Origin: Theristus sp. LFF4_11
Lineage: Eukaryota > Nematoda > Chromadorea > Monhysterida > Xyalidae
Assembly (NCBI GenBank): GCA_030248135.1
Contig: JASANC010001083.1
Location: 1-64,000 of the forward strand
Direction of reading: 5' to 3'
Length of the DNA stretch: 64,000 nucleotides
The translations under genes were made by a program, and so were the position numbers. Numbering within the stretch: position 1 is the first letter of the stretch; each line of letters begins with the position of its first letter. This document shows, one piece after another, positions 41,301 to 52,666 of the stretch. The notes below the pieces were generated by a model. The model saw nothing but the letters and a program-made list of their open reading frames with translations, did not search any database and was not told where the DNA came from.

Positions 41301-43483
41301 CCGGACGTCAGGAACAGCGCATAAACGCGATTCGTGTCTGGTTGGCCGTGTGCGTCGCAGCAATGTCGCAACAGTTTGGTGTACTGTTCATGTAACACCG
41401 GCTTGTAGAAGCGCTCTGGGAGATAGCGACTGTGTAGACCTGCGAATATGGTTTGAATGGGTTTTTTTTTGACCGTTCGTTTGTTAATTCCAACCTGTGT
41501 CGCTCAGACAAGGCGCAGTTTAGAAAAAACACCGAAACTAAACAGTCTGAGAAGAGTAATTCGAAGCTCTTGTTATCTCGCGACTTGTTATGACATCTTT
41601 ATTGGCGGCAATTTTCAGACTGAAGCACTCAGAGTTGCATTTGTTCGCATCGCAGCATAAACAATGACGACTGAAATTAATAGTGATTTTTTCAAAAAAA
41701 AATCAAGGCATATTGACAAGCGCCACAGCACGGTCATGTTTGACTGACTGTGTGCTTGTTTTTTTCCCGGCATTTGGCTGGGACCACCACTGTTCTGTCT
41801 GGTTGCTGGTCTCTGTTGATCCTTGTATCACAGTTTTTTTTGGACGACATTTGTGTCCCAGAACGTAAAACGCTGAGTAAAACTCAACTAAACCTTTCAT
41901 CAATCAACTAACCGACCAGCAATCAGTCTTCAAATCTACTGATGGCAAATCAACACCAAACTCACCGTTTTTTATCCGCTCACCTTGCAACATGAACACC
42001 CCGCCGCCAGCATTAGTACCGGCACCAGGGGCAGCAGACGTTTGCGCCGGAAAATATCGTCGGCTATTCATTTCGAAAACGTTGTTGTTGTTGCTCTGAT
42101 TGCCGTAATCCGCGATGGTCTGCTGATGTGCGCTGTTCAGTGGCGGTGGAATGGCCGGCATGAAATGGTGATGATGGTGTTGATGTGTTGTTGATGTTGA
42201 GAATGGCATCGATGTGTACGCCGTTGTTGTTGCTGGCATTGGGAGATAGGTCATCGGTTGGGCGGAGGTTTGTTGCGCGTAATGGCGACCTGTGCAGAAA
42301 CGGCGTGCTTTTTGAATTTTTCGAATTTGTATATCTCTCAACGGTTCTAGAAAAAATCAAGCTCATTGCGGGTGGGTGGACGGACGGTGATCGTCCCGTC
42401 AAGTGAACTCGACGGCGTTCTGTATGCTTTTCTGGGTTAGCTATGGCTAAAAAACCTCACCTATTGTTTGTTGTTGTTGGGATTTTTAGGCGATGTTTTC
42501 AGCCAGGGCTAACCCAGAGAAGCGTACCGAACGCCATTGAGTAGGGCGCCCATCGAGTTTTCTGTCATTAAGTGCCTATACACCCCTCGTCGGGGGCTCG
42601 ATCCCCCGAGCGCACAGACTGCAGTCTAACGCACTACCACCAGGCCACGAGGGTGACAATATAACGATATAATGATAAACGCCGCACTTGCTTCCAGAGG
42701 AAGACGCCTCGCAGCGAGATACCCGGTCAGGACACATTAAAAGAAGCCAACCGTTTAACGCCACTAAACAACCAGAAAATGCCGCTTATATGACTGAAAG
42801 GACTGTTCGAATCCCGTTCCGATGATTATAGGGTGACCGTGTGACTGGGATTGGCTGGCAATTGACGTGGGAAATAAAACCGGTTCTATCGGGAAGAAGA
42901 CGGTTTCATTTCCGGTTTTTTACTTGCACAAATAAATAACCAATTTTTTTTTACCTGAACACTGTTTAGCAAAATTCAAAAAAAACTGTGTCAAACTCAA
43001 ATTGAACTTTACTCCACTTGAAAACATAAATTTTAGCCGTATTTCTGATTCGTTCCGAAAAGCAAGATTTGGAAACTGTATTGTGGGAAAAATTGAAAAA
43101 AAGGTTTTAAAACGGAAATAAAACCGGTTTTTCTTGGCAAGGCAATAAACACCGGTTTTTTACCACCCCACACTGTGGACCCAAATATAACCGTGATCAC
43201 ACTCACACAAAAAAAGGCGAAAAAAAACAACAAAAACCGAATAGAAACGTGGCGTGTAAGTGAATTGTGATGAAACCGGAACGCACGTACCACCAGCAGC
43301 GGTCTGTCGGCCATTCGTGGTCAAGTCGATTTTGGCGCTGTTCAACATTGCGTCCAGCATCGCCTCCGGATTCAGCGTTTTCGGCCCGGAGCGCATCCGC
43401 TCCAGCTGCTGCTTCTGTCGCTGGTAATCGGGCGGCTTCTTGTGCTGGCGCCCTGCTGATGCTGCATCGGCCGACGACGCCAT
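38324..43483 (-). CDS. SYNRG: Gamma-synergin (AP-1 gamma-ear binding EH-domain protein)
   Basis: Synergin gamma binds the gamma ear of AP-1 in clathrin traffic at the trans-Golgi network and endosomes. Exons on the minus strand are 43483-43291, 42289-41984 (or to 41966), 41439-41189, 40838-40421, 40109-39985, 39690-39477, 38856-38762 and 38620-38324. Phases agree and give about 632 residues, about half the vertebrate length. The N-terminus has a charged YQRQKQQLERMRS stretch. A Gln/Asn/His-rich exon follows, then an EH domain (about 167-250: RVYALFLTSGIHRDVLGHVW, PGRLTIPEFYAALTLIA). An EFGDFVAP motif of the ear-binding type comes next. The conserved C-terminal module has SSSVVCNELF, ETYRVVCRVRISLK, DDNWQQLIGY, FCGVCLLR and RCYHSQCANLWLNGVD, with Cys/His spacing suggestive of metal binding. 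Confidence 0.92.
39231..39298. mobile_element. GCATTCATGAAGCAGTATT-family palindrome, copy 6 (SYNRG intron 6)
   Basis: Left GCGGCATTCAAGAAGCAAGT, centre GACGCGTAGCTATG, right GTCACTAAATACTGCGTCAC then TTATGAATGCCGC. The left arm carries a small deletion. Confidence 0.65.
39838..39883. repeat. CACACAGGCA palindrome (SYNRG intron 5)
   Basis: CAAACACACAGGCACACACA is followed by an inverted GCAGCCTGTGTGTGC. Same family as 40235-40370 and 52060-52135. Confidence 0.5.
40235..40370. repeat. CACACAGGC palindrome (SYNRG intron 4)
   Basis: CAGTGCACTGGGTTATTGCG at the left, AACAAACACACAGGCCGC in the middle, and GTGCCAGTGTGTTTGTCTGA then GCACTGTGG at the right. Inverted words flank a short centre. Confidence 0.5.
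42478..42660 (-). repeat. tRNA-derived SINE
   Basis: On the minus strand, 42653-42584 reads as a 70-nt tRNA-like unit. It has a 7-bp acceptor-type pairing (CCCTCGT with ACGAGGG), an A-box-like TGGCCTGGTGGTAGTGCG, a TGCAG anticodon region as in tRNA-Cys, and a GGGGATCGAGCCCC B-box arm. The anticodon stem does not pair, so it is not a functional tRNA. The tail downstream (TAGGCACTTAATGACAG, GGGCGCCCTAC, TCGCCTAAAAATCCC) recurs at 31371-31500. Confidence 0.7.
42866..43172. repeat. CCGGTTTT-rich imperfect inverted repeat (SYNRG intron 1)
   Basis: GTGGGAAATAAAACCGGTTC and TTTCATTTCCGGTTTTTTAC at the left are echoed in inverted form by GGAAATAAAACCGGTTTTTC and AACACCGGTTTTTTACCACC at the right. 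Possibly a decayed element; no superfamily assigned. Confidence 0.35.
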
Positions 43484-43695
43484 TTTTTATCGTCTCTGAA
43501 AAAAGACAAAAGTGGGATAAAGTCAATAATCGTGCCTTCGCCTTCTTCGTCTTTGCATTTCTGAATTGGGCGACATTCAGCGCAGCGGCCGCCTACTTTT
43601 GCCTTTGGCGTCTTTGGCAACAAAGAGGAACCAAAGTGTGAGGAACGGATTTTACGGAACGAATATTTGCAGAGCGTGAATTACAGAGTCCGGTA

Positions 43696-44214
43696 CAGTA
43701 GCGAAAGCGGGACCTCGGGTGAGGGGGGGGGGTGTTTGCCTAATTTTAGAGGGGGGGGTCAGGTGCCTTCTCGGTGAGGGGGGGGGTGCACGGGCAGCAA
43801 ATTTTCCTGAGGGGGGGGTGCACTGGCAGAAAAATTTCGTGAGGGGGGGGTGCACGGGATCGCACGGGTAATACCAAATTTTTGCCTTAGAAAAACACAG
43901 AAATTCTTGTAAAATACAGAATATTTTGTGCAAACAAGCTGCTTGTTTGGTCAGAAACAACAAAATCTATGCAGGGACAGACACAAACGTCAAGAAAAAT
44001 GCAAAAATTACGGTATTTTTGGAAAAAATTGAGATGAGATTGACCACCGTGAGGGGGGGTGCGATCCCGTGTTTTCTCGCGGAGGGGGGGTGGGGGGAGT
44101 CTAGTACCCGTGTCGAGGTAAAGGGGGGGGAGGGGGGGTACACGGGTATCTGCCCGTGCACGGGCAGGATTTTCGGCTGAGGGGGGGTGGACCCCCCCCG
44201 CACTTTCGCTACTG
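43696..44214. mobile_element. hAT-like G-rich MITE, copy 1, with 8-bp target duplication
   Basis: Starts CAGTAGCGAAAGCGGGACC and ends CCCGCACTTTCGCTACTG, inverted repeats of about 16 bases with the CAG start usual in hAT elements. It is flanked by a perfect 8-bp direct repeat GTCCGGTA at 43688-43695 and 44215-44222, the duplication length of hAT transposases. The interior is non-coding, with repeated GAGGGGGGGTGCACGGG units on the plus strand. Confidence 0.88.
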
Positions 44215-44326
44215 GTCCGGTAGCAGAAAAGCGTGGAATCGGAAAATTGAAAAATAATTTGTCAGTTTTTCTGCGTTCATTTCATTGCAAAAGTTTTTGA
44301 TGTGTTGGGAGTGGAATAACTTTGAG

Positions 44327-44726
44327 CAGTAGCGAAAGCGGGACCTCGGGTGAGGGGGGGTGTTTGCCTAATTTTAGAGGGGGGGTCAGGTGCCTTCTCG
44401 GTGAGGGGGGGGTGCACGGGCAGCAAATTTTCCTGAGGGGGGGGGGGTGCACTGGCAGAAAAATTTTGTGAGGGGGGGTGCACGGGATCGCACGGGTAAT
44501 ACCAAATTTTTGCCAAAAAAAAAAAAATTTAAAAAAAAAATATTTTGAAGAAGGGAAAAAAAAAAAAGGGGGAAAAAAGAAAAAAAAAAAAAATTTGGAA
44601 AAAAGAGGGGGGGGGGGGGGTTGGGGGGGGGGGGGGGGGGGGGAGGAGAGGGTGGGGGGGTGGGGGGGCTGAGGGGGTCTAGGGGGGGGTGGACCCCCCC
44701 CCACCCCCCCCGCACTTTCGCTACTG
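44327..44726. mobile_element. hAT-like G-rich MITE, copy 2, with 8-bp target duplication
   Basis: Same ends as copy 1 and about 185 bases of near-identical left portion. It is flanked by a perfect 8-bp direct repeat ACTTTGAG at 44319-44326 and 44727-44734. The right half is dominated by A-runs and then an extreme G tract (about 44607-44700). It lies only 104 bp from the duplicated flank of copy 1. Confidence 0.88.
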
Positions 44727-45448
44727 ACTTTGAGCATAAGATTTACATCATGAATCAATCAACTACAGCTACAGCTAAGTTTCAGACAGGTCTCATCATT
44801 ATAACGTTATGATCATGGTTGTGATATTTGTTATTAAGCTGTTATGATCGTGTCGTGTTACATTTGTTTGTAAACTGCATTATCTTTTCATCGTAATCAA
44901 CCCAATCAAAATCAAAATTAAGTTAGTACCAATTGTTTCTTTTTATTTTTATTGATATTTTCACTAACGGCCACGTTTCGAAAACCAAACGGTCAAAAGC
45001 GACAAAGAAATGAATGTTGACAAAAGTAGCGCTACTGGGGCTCGAAACGCAGTGATGCAAATTATTCGTTTTTGTACAGGTCAATTCTTGTAAAGTTAAT
45101 TTATTGGAAACAGTTTTTGATAAAGGAGTTCCCGATTCCAACCCCAGAAGTTCAATTGAGCACCATAGTGGAAAACAACAGAACAATGAAACCGCTAAAA
45201 GCAATGTACAGTCTCTCTCTGCACCAGAACAGAATGAAATTGGAAATAATTTACAAACTGGAAAAAAAATTCGCAAGTGTATCACAAGAAATCTGCCATC
45301 GTTTTTTATCGGACGGTATGTTGGCCTTTGTCAATGTTCAAAACCACAAAAAAAACAAACAACTCCGTTACACAAACGAAACTAAACAGAACCGGCACAT
45401 TTATGGACAATAACAACAGAACACAGTCAAAATCAGTCAAAATCATAG

Positions 45449-48400
45449 CTACCGATGCGGCTCTTCAAATTCGTCGAACAATCTACTGTGAGTCCTGCGG
45501 ATGACGAGCAACAGTTGACAAGTGGTTACAAGAATCGCCAGCAAGTGCGATATTGAGCCGGCCGCCGGCGTGGCGTGTCCGGACTGCGCCGAGTAGCGCG
45601 CGATCGGTGTGCAGTCCGTCTCAAACGGCCGATTCAATTGCGCGCAAACGATCCCCTCCGGGCGGACGCCCGCTTCGACGCTGATGAACGCCGTGAAGTC
45701 GTCCGGCTCTACTAGCATCCAGTTGACCGACTTCAATTTCAGTGCGTGCCGCGCCATCAGCTCGCGAACGTTGAAGAAGCACCTGTGGAATTTTGATCAG
45801 TGGTCAATCTTGCGGAACACTCAACTGTCCATACGTCCGTTATTCATGCCTTCACCAAACTACCAGAGTCGGTTAGGTTCGGGGTACCGATGAGAGGTGA
45901 GTAGGAGTACCGATAGCTTCGGGGAGCTTGAGCTACCAAAACGAACCAAATTGTTGCCACTGGCATTTCGATGGCGGCAACTACACAGCTATCTTCCGGT
46001 GGTCATTGGGAACTGATTTCACATGACTCACAAAATCAAGCATCGAAATACAAATTCACGCCACTCAAGTGTACAACCAATCGACTCAATAAAGATAAAA
46101 ACCAAAAAAGCCAAACCTCCCAGCCAGCGAGCTCGGACAATCGACGGGCGCAAAGAGCGTCGGGCTGAACTGATTGATTGGTCCGTTCTGAGCGAACAGC
46201 AAAAAGACGAGTCTCCTTGGCGGCGAATGATAGTGAAAGTCGGTTGGATGAATGTAGTCGTAGAGTTGACTGCCCGCCAGACCGCCGACGAATCGATCCG
46301 CTAATGCAGCGGCCGGAACGTTGACGTTCAACCACTGGAGCAGCGGATGGGTGGCGTTGCCGTGCGCGGCCGAGGCGTCCACCATAGCCAGGGTGTACAG
46401 GACGTGGTCCATTAGAACTGAAAATGGAGTTGGTAACAGCACTTTTGTCGTGTTTTGCGGCAGTTATCAAAATTTTGTAAACGTTTTACATTCATCATTT
46501 CAAAATTTTATATTCATCCACGACACGTTTCCCTCATCCGACTAACCGACATAATCTCGGTTCCTCCTGCGACTCATGTCGTAACCAAGTGCCGAGTTGT
46601 CCAACTGTGCCACGGTCACTTCCGGCGAGACCCGGGTGACAGACGCCGGTAATGAATTGTCACCGATTGGATCCAACGTGACGCTGGCCTGTCTGAAACG
46701 GAAAAGTGATAAAACGTGGTTGTTATGCTAAACAACTTTTTAAACCCCGGTTTTGTCAATTGTAGCTCGGTACCGTTTATTACCTTTGTTTTAAATTTTT
46801 TTGCTGTTTGAACACAATTACTTGAAATAAATACGGGAATTCCAGACCAACCAATACTGGATGCAAAACATTGCCAGCGTGCTGATTGGTTGCTGCATAA
46901 TTAGAGTTTCAATACATGCAACCAATCAAGTGATTTTATGCAATATAGTATCTATTCATGATCTACAGTTGTAACATAAATTTTACAAAGTTCCACGCTT
47001 TTCTCCCTCTCCTCAAATAGTACCACCAAACATCAAAATTGCCATCCATATACACCCACCCGAAAATATAAAAACTACTCACTTGTAGTGAATCAGCTCG
47101 CAGCACAACGCGAACGTGATTGGCGGCGGTTTATAAGTGACGCTCATCCACGCGTCAATAGACGCAAACGAGTGCTCTGGTATGAACGACAGTTGGACGG
47201 GCGAGTGTGCGTGAGCATGCAGACCTGCAATGGTTTTTGGAAGGGATATTGTGGGAAATTGGTAGACTTATGCAATGACAAAATGGGGCTACTGAAACAG
47301 GCTACTCATGTGTTACAGCGTGATAAACGAGCACAACCACACTGAGGAAATGGGCTATTAACACGGCTACTCAGAATCACGTGTAACTGTCTTATAACAT
47401 AACGTAACGGCTAGTTTATCATGAGCGTAACACCGTGACTCTCAGTAGCCGTTTTAGTAGCCCCGTTTTCTTAGTGTGGCGTCTTGCTTTAAAAATTACA
47501 GTGTCTGGAGGAGAATCAAAAGAAATTCATGATTTTATGCCTCTGATAAAATGCATTTTTCTGAAAAGAAGCATGCTTTACGAGGGAAACACGTACGTTC
47601 TTTCAGCAGTGACGGACAATTATCGACGCGATTCAATAGACGTTGCTTGTCGATGGCGTACGCGTCCGTGACAACGTTGGCCCAATTTAGGCCGACTAGA
47701 CCTAAAAAATGGGCCGGATAACCGGATTGAGTAAATTGTGAATGGCAGGATTTCTAGAAATTTAACTAAATGCGGTGGAGAAATAACGGTGGTTTCGCTG
47801 CTGAATGACTTTTTGCGGATGACTGAGTCTTTCTTAAAACCGCTTTGTCACAAAGAAACACACACACACATACTCTGACAGAGGGCTCTGCAATAATTGC
47901 GTTGTGCCTGTGTGTTTGATTAAGACAGTGTAACATAACTTAACATAACATAAATTAAGACAGTGTTATAATAATGATGTGTACGGCAATGAGTGAGGTT
48001 TTCCATTAAACCAAGCCACACGCTCTCAAAATTCTCATTCTACAACGAAGTCCGACATAAAACGATAAAAAACCAACTTTGTGTGAACTGGTTCATCAGC
48101 ATGAACACCTGAACGTTGAACAGTTCGCCACCGCTATTGGCCTCTTGCCATTTCAGTCGGTCAAGTCGACCGTTTGGCTGCTCGAAGACGACCAGCACCA
48201 ATGGGCTTGGATCGCGACGAAAGTTTAGCGGACCCACATAGGGACGAACGACCTGAAGAGAGACTTGAACTTGAAATTCAGAAGAACGTTGAAGAAACTT
48301 TGAGGGTGAAACTTTGATGCAGCGGTAACACTGTTCTGGAACTCATTAGTTCAATATTTAGCGGCACGTTATACATCACATCGTAAAAATAAAAGGCACA

Positions 48401-51400
48401 GGTTTACTGGCCAAAATTTGAAAAAAAAATCACAAAAAAGCAAAAAAAACCTGAGTTTCGGCCGGAAAATTATACGCGAGATAGTTCAGTTGGCCGAGTC
48501 CGACATCGACGATAACGATCGTGTACATTTCGGCGGGCGATTTCAGGATCAGCCCGTCCCAAGTGATTGTTGGCTCGTCTCGCAGATGCCACGGCTCAAC
48601 GCTGTTCATATTCGGTGAGGCGTAGATCGTTTTCGGCTGAGCGGACACGAACTCGTGGTCGCAGCCGATGAACGCACCTGGAAAGGATGAAATGGTGCTT
48701 TTTTGTTGTTCACAAGTGAACGTGCAACGTTGCTTTCAGGTTTTGCAGTTGTTTTTTTTGTTCGGTTTCAGGTTGTTTGATTTGGTTGTTTGCTGGTTTC
48801 TTGCTGTTTGCACGCTCCATGCGCAAAAGCTCGCTGTTTGCAGTTTCCCCAGATAGACGCAGACCGCGGTGCTCCTAGCTCGTCAGTGCGACGGACATCA
48901 AAGGGCATCCGTACTTTTTTCAAAACCCCTTCACCTTCACTTCACATTTTTCACCCCTCCTCTTTATTTTCAACTGAGTTAAAAAACAACAACCTTCATG
49001 ACATGCATACTCTTCAGATTAAAAACCAACATCATTCAAACGACTTTATTTTTTTCAAACTTCCATTGTTATTGCCAATTACGATTGAGTGATCACCCAC
49101 AAAGTCACGTCCAACATTGGAATGATATAATTTCACCGAAGTCAAGAGCGCAAAATAACATGCGCAATGTCAGGTTCAACCGCTAAAATACGAATTTTCA
49201 TCTGTCATTTCAATGGTCATCACACTTATCAAAACGTGCACTGTTCAAACATACACATGCACACAATGCATGTGACACACACACTGTTTCTGAATGGAAA
49301 AAGCCTCAGCTTCCCATTTCGGTGACATGTTATGCGAATTTTCAAGAGAGATGAGGAGGTGTGCAGTGCTTCGATATTCGACGTGAAAATTTAAACTATT
49401 GCGGATGATAGGATCCGGCCTGTCAAACGCAGAGATTTTCAGCTATTAACACTGACAGTATTCACCACGTTGCTCTGTTTATGATGCGCGGATACACACA
49501 CTCACATTTTGTTCAAATAGCAAATGTGTCCAGATCAGTGTTCTGTGTGTTTTAAAATAAAATCCAAATATGGATTTAGATGTCCGAAATGGACGCAGTA
49601 AAGGTGGATGGATCCACGCTCTAATTCCATATACCCTTATATTCCTAACCCTCTTCTCGCGGAAAATGATCCGTCGTGAACACTTGTGAAACGCGAAAGC
49701 ATGTAATATTTTATTAATGAAATAGCAACAATAACCAATAAATACATAGTTTTAATGCCAGCCAGAGCGTGTTCGTCAAAATTTTCAAACCGTGGTGAAC
49801 ATTGATACAACGGTGATAGAAGACTTCACTCCCTTTGTTGTTGAGCTTTTTAAAAGCACTTAGAAGGACCGTTCAAATCGAAATAGAACGCACTACACAT
49901 GGCAAAAATGTGTGTTGCCCATTTAAAACTAACGGAACACCAGCAACAAGTTCTTTGTGTTGATTCTGATGTGATACATTTCAAGGGACGATGTTAAAAA
50001 TCTACAAAAATCATCACTTGGGCAAGAGGGACGTAAATATTTGTTGCAAATTTGTTGACTGACTGATTGATTGATTGATTAACCACAACAACGAAAAAAG
50101 ACAGCTGCATGAGCAGCAAATCTTTTTTATCACTAACACAATGACAAAGTAATGTGCAATGTACGTTTCTTGATCCCATCTCTTGCCAAGGCCACACACA
50201 CGGTCTTAAGACCACCCCGGGACACCACACACACGGTCATTTGCGGTGAACATTTCAGTGTGTGTGTGCGTAAAACGCGTAAATCCGATTAACCACCATC
50301 GTTATAAAATAAGATGAGAGCAACAAATTAGTTACGTGGATTTGCATATCATTACGGCCCGAATCGCACGAAAAACAACCGAAATCAAACACACATAATC
50401 TTTTCAAATCACACCTGGCAATAAATCAGGCTACTGGCGCCAAACATAATACCATAAAATTCTTTCGTGCAACTCTTTCGGGTGGTGTAGTACGGGACAC
50501 TTGTTCGCACTTGGTTTCGGTTTCGGTTTATGTGGTCCAACCTTGAACAAATGATTGTGGGCATAAATTAAGTGGAAGGTTTTTCTTTCCTTCATGAATT
50601 TTCTGTCAAACCATTCATTCATCTCGCACAAAGCCCCGGATCATTACTATAGCTTCAGCTGGCCCACCCACAAATCAGTCAGCAACTTGCTGCGCAAGTA
50701 TCGTTTATAGATATCAGTGTCATGTTCATATACATAATTACACTCACCCATAATCGTTTTTAATCTCATGTCATTATTTATCCATAGCCAATTTGTCAAG
50801 GATGCTTTAGGTTCATCCATCCCCGCAAAAAAATCATCTCTGCTCAATGCCAGCTTGCTTTCGTGCATTCGATTTGGCAACGTGTTGCGTTCTCATCTGC
50901 TAATCTTAATGTATTCATGAACAAAACCGGCACGAACGAAACAATAAACAAACAGATCCGAATGGACTAATTTGAAATTTGGTCATCTGGTGTCCTTATT
51001 TGTTACACAACTATTTATCACTCATGGTCACAAGAAAAAATGTAAAATTGCATGAATTTTTGTTTACACATGTCCCCAAAATGTCTGTTTGCCATGAACA
51101 AACACGAAATAAAATCATTTCACACAGTCTGACAAACGAAATCGAATTCGATTTTTTGTGTGTCAAATGGCAAACTCATATTCTACTTTTGCCATTCCTC
51201 GCGTTTCACACAGCGACCATTGAACCGTTTTGTGTTCCGTCTCCGTGTGCAAAAATCAAAAGTAAATACAGACAACAATAAAAGAAACTAATAATAAATG
51301 GGCAGAAAAAAGTTGAGAAGAAAATGCCACACCCCCACCAACTGAACTTACCAGGTGCCGAATGGAAAATCATTTGCGGGAACAAGCGTAGATTCTTGAG

Positions 51401-52666
51401 ATAGGCCATGTCGAATGTATTGACCCTGAGTAGGCGTGACGCGACGCTTTGATAGCGCTGCAGCGCTGTGGGATTGTAACATTTCACCTGTAACCAATTT
51501 CACATGTTTAAAATTTATTTTATTTACACGCGTTTATAAATTGTAACATGTTTTTAATAATAATAATCACGCGGAAATTTCGGGCATTAACGTGCATTAT
51601 TATTTTGCCATAAATATTACGTTATGCAACATGACATACAATATCGACAACGCATGTACATGGACATGGAAATTTCGAAAACTGCACATTCAAGTCCATT
51701 AGGTAAATACACGACGATTTGTTTGAAATTAGCCGGAGAGACAAATTTGAGACATTTAGGCGTACCAGAAACAGACTGATGTTTGTTTTGAATTTGTTGA
51801 TTACAATACGAGAAAGAAATGAGGTGGCGCTTCATTTACTGTCACAAACAATTGAACATCATCAGATCATTGAAATTTGCCAAAATGTATTGATAAACAA
51901 GACTGAACGACTGAATTTCCATGTACACAAATACCACAACACTTCACAGTGGTGTTGTCAAAGTATGATTACGAGAAATAAGAATAATTTCAATCTTTGA
52001 ATAATAAAATAAGAATAAGACCGTGCCCTCGGTTATATAAAAACAATGTACTGTAGCACAGTAACAAACAAACACACAGGCACACACATAACATCGCCTG
52101 GCCACGTGCCTGTGTGTTTGCCGCTGACTGTTTTCTAATTGCACCACTTTGAGAACAGACAACACGATCTGAGAACAATAAGGCACGAAGAACTATACCA
52201 AGTGCAGTGTACCCAAGATATACCGAGAGGACTTCTTATTAACAAGAACAAAGTCTGTACCCACCCAAATCATAAAAAAAGAAACTAAAACCGCCCTACC
52301 AAGTTTGACTACGACCCAAGAAAATGAAAGAAAACAAAAACAGCCCCACCAAGTTCGATCTATACCAAAAAAAAACAAAAACAACCCCACCAAATTCGAT
52401 CTCTTAAAAAACCAACCAACCAAGTTGGCGCCATCGCGCATTCGATGCTCGCCGGTGCACGCCGTGCTCCACCAGCCGCCGAACCAGTACATCTGTTCGT
52501 TGGCGGCCGACGCTTTCACCGACTGCAGGCATTTCGTCAGATCGCGGATCGGCCGTCGATCGTCGTATCGGCACGGGTCCGAGTCGCCGCCGAATCGGCG
52601 GTCATCCGCGATACCCGTTGTGCCGCTGACGCAGAGCGTCAGCCAGCTGCCGAGAAACACCAACAT
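45449..52666 (-). CDS. Predicted type I membrane protein with two tandem PEBP-like domains
   Basis: I do not recognise a named orthologue. Exons on the minus strand are 52666-52421, 51487-51352, 48677-48451, 48252-48078, 47701-47597, 47224-47083, 46692-46547, 46417-46117 and 45782-45449. Phases agree and give about 603 residues. MLVFLGSWLTLCVSG is a signal-peptide-like start. A Cys-containing N-terminal region (about 20-125) follows. The first PEBP-like domain (about 135-290) shows ITWDGL, MYTIVIVDVG, LNYLAYNFP, YVGP and LVLVVFEQP. The second (about 330-525) shows VLYTLAMVDASA, WLNVNVP, YIHPTDFHYHSPPRRLVFLL and CFFNVRELMARHAL. Both lack the canonical DPDxP ligand-site motif, so binding activity is doubtful. 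One hydrophobic segment (about 570-587) precedes an RRTHSR basic stop and a 16-residue acidic tail. An alternative is GPI anchoring, but the charged tail argues against it. The exon 1 donor and the 3.1-kb intron 2 (51351-48678, possibly hiding another exon) are the least certain parts. Confidence 0.8.
46879..46932. repeat. CCAATCAGC-type hairpin (PEBP-like gene intron 6)
   Basis: GTGCTGATTGGTTGCTGCAT pairs with ATGCAACCAATCAAGTGA. Confidence 0.6.
47855..47925. repeat. CACACAGGCA-type repeat (PEBP-like gene intron 4)
   Basis: AGAAACACACACACACATAC, then an inverted TGTGCCTGTGTGTTTGAT. Same family as 40235 and 52060. Confidence 0.4.
48680..51350. other. Large intron 2 of the PEBP-like gene
   Basis: The region between exons 2 and 3 contains no exon I can support. 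It is AT-rich and has TG/CA-rich patches near 49250-49300 and 50180-50270. An additional small exon cannot be excluded, but the flanking phases already match without one. Confidence 0.4.
52060..52135. repeat. CACACAGGCAC palindrome (PEBP-like gene intron 1)
   Basis: GTAACAAACAAACACACAGG then CACACACA at the left, GTGCCTGTGTGTTTGCCG at the right. One of the cleanest inverted pairs of this family. Confidence 0.55.

Larger units (their letters stand above)
43484..45448. other. Spacer between the PEBP-like gene and SYNRG
   Basis: The SYNRG promoter region, two G-rich hAT-like elements and the 3' region of the PEBP-like gene. TTTATT at 45100-45105 (AATAAA on the minus strand) is a possible polyadenylation signal for the latter. 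Long frames in 44282-44758 are artefacts of G-tracts. Confidence 0.55.

Noticed and set aside
42584..42653. Functional tRNA-Cys gene
   Set aside because: Acceptor and T arm pair, but the anticodon stem does not, and the unit is embedded in a repeated SINE tail.
44282..44758. Long Pro/Gly-rich open frames over the G-tracts
   Set aside because: They arise from homopolymer G/C runs inside hAT-like elements and have no complex sequence.
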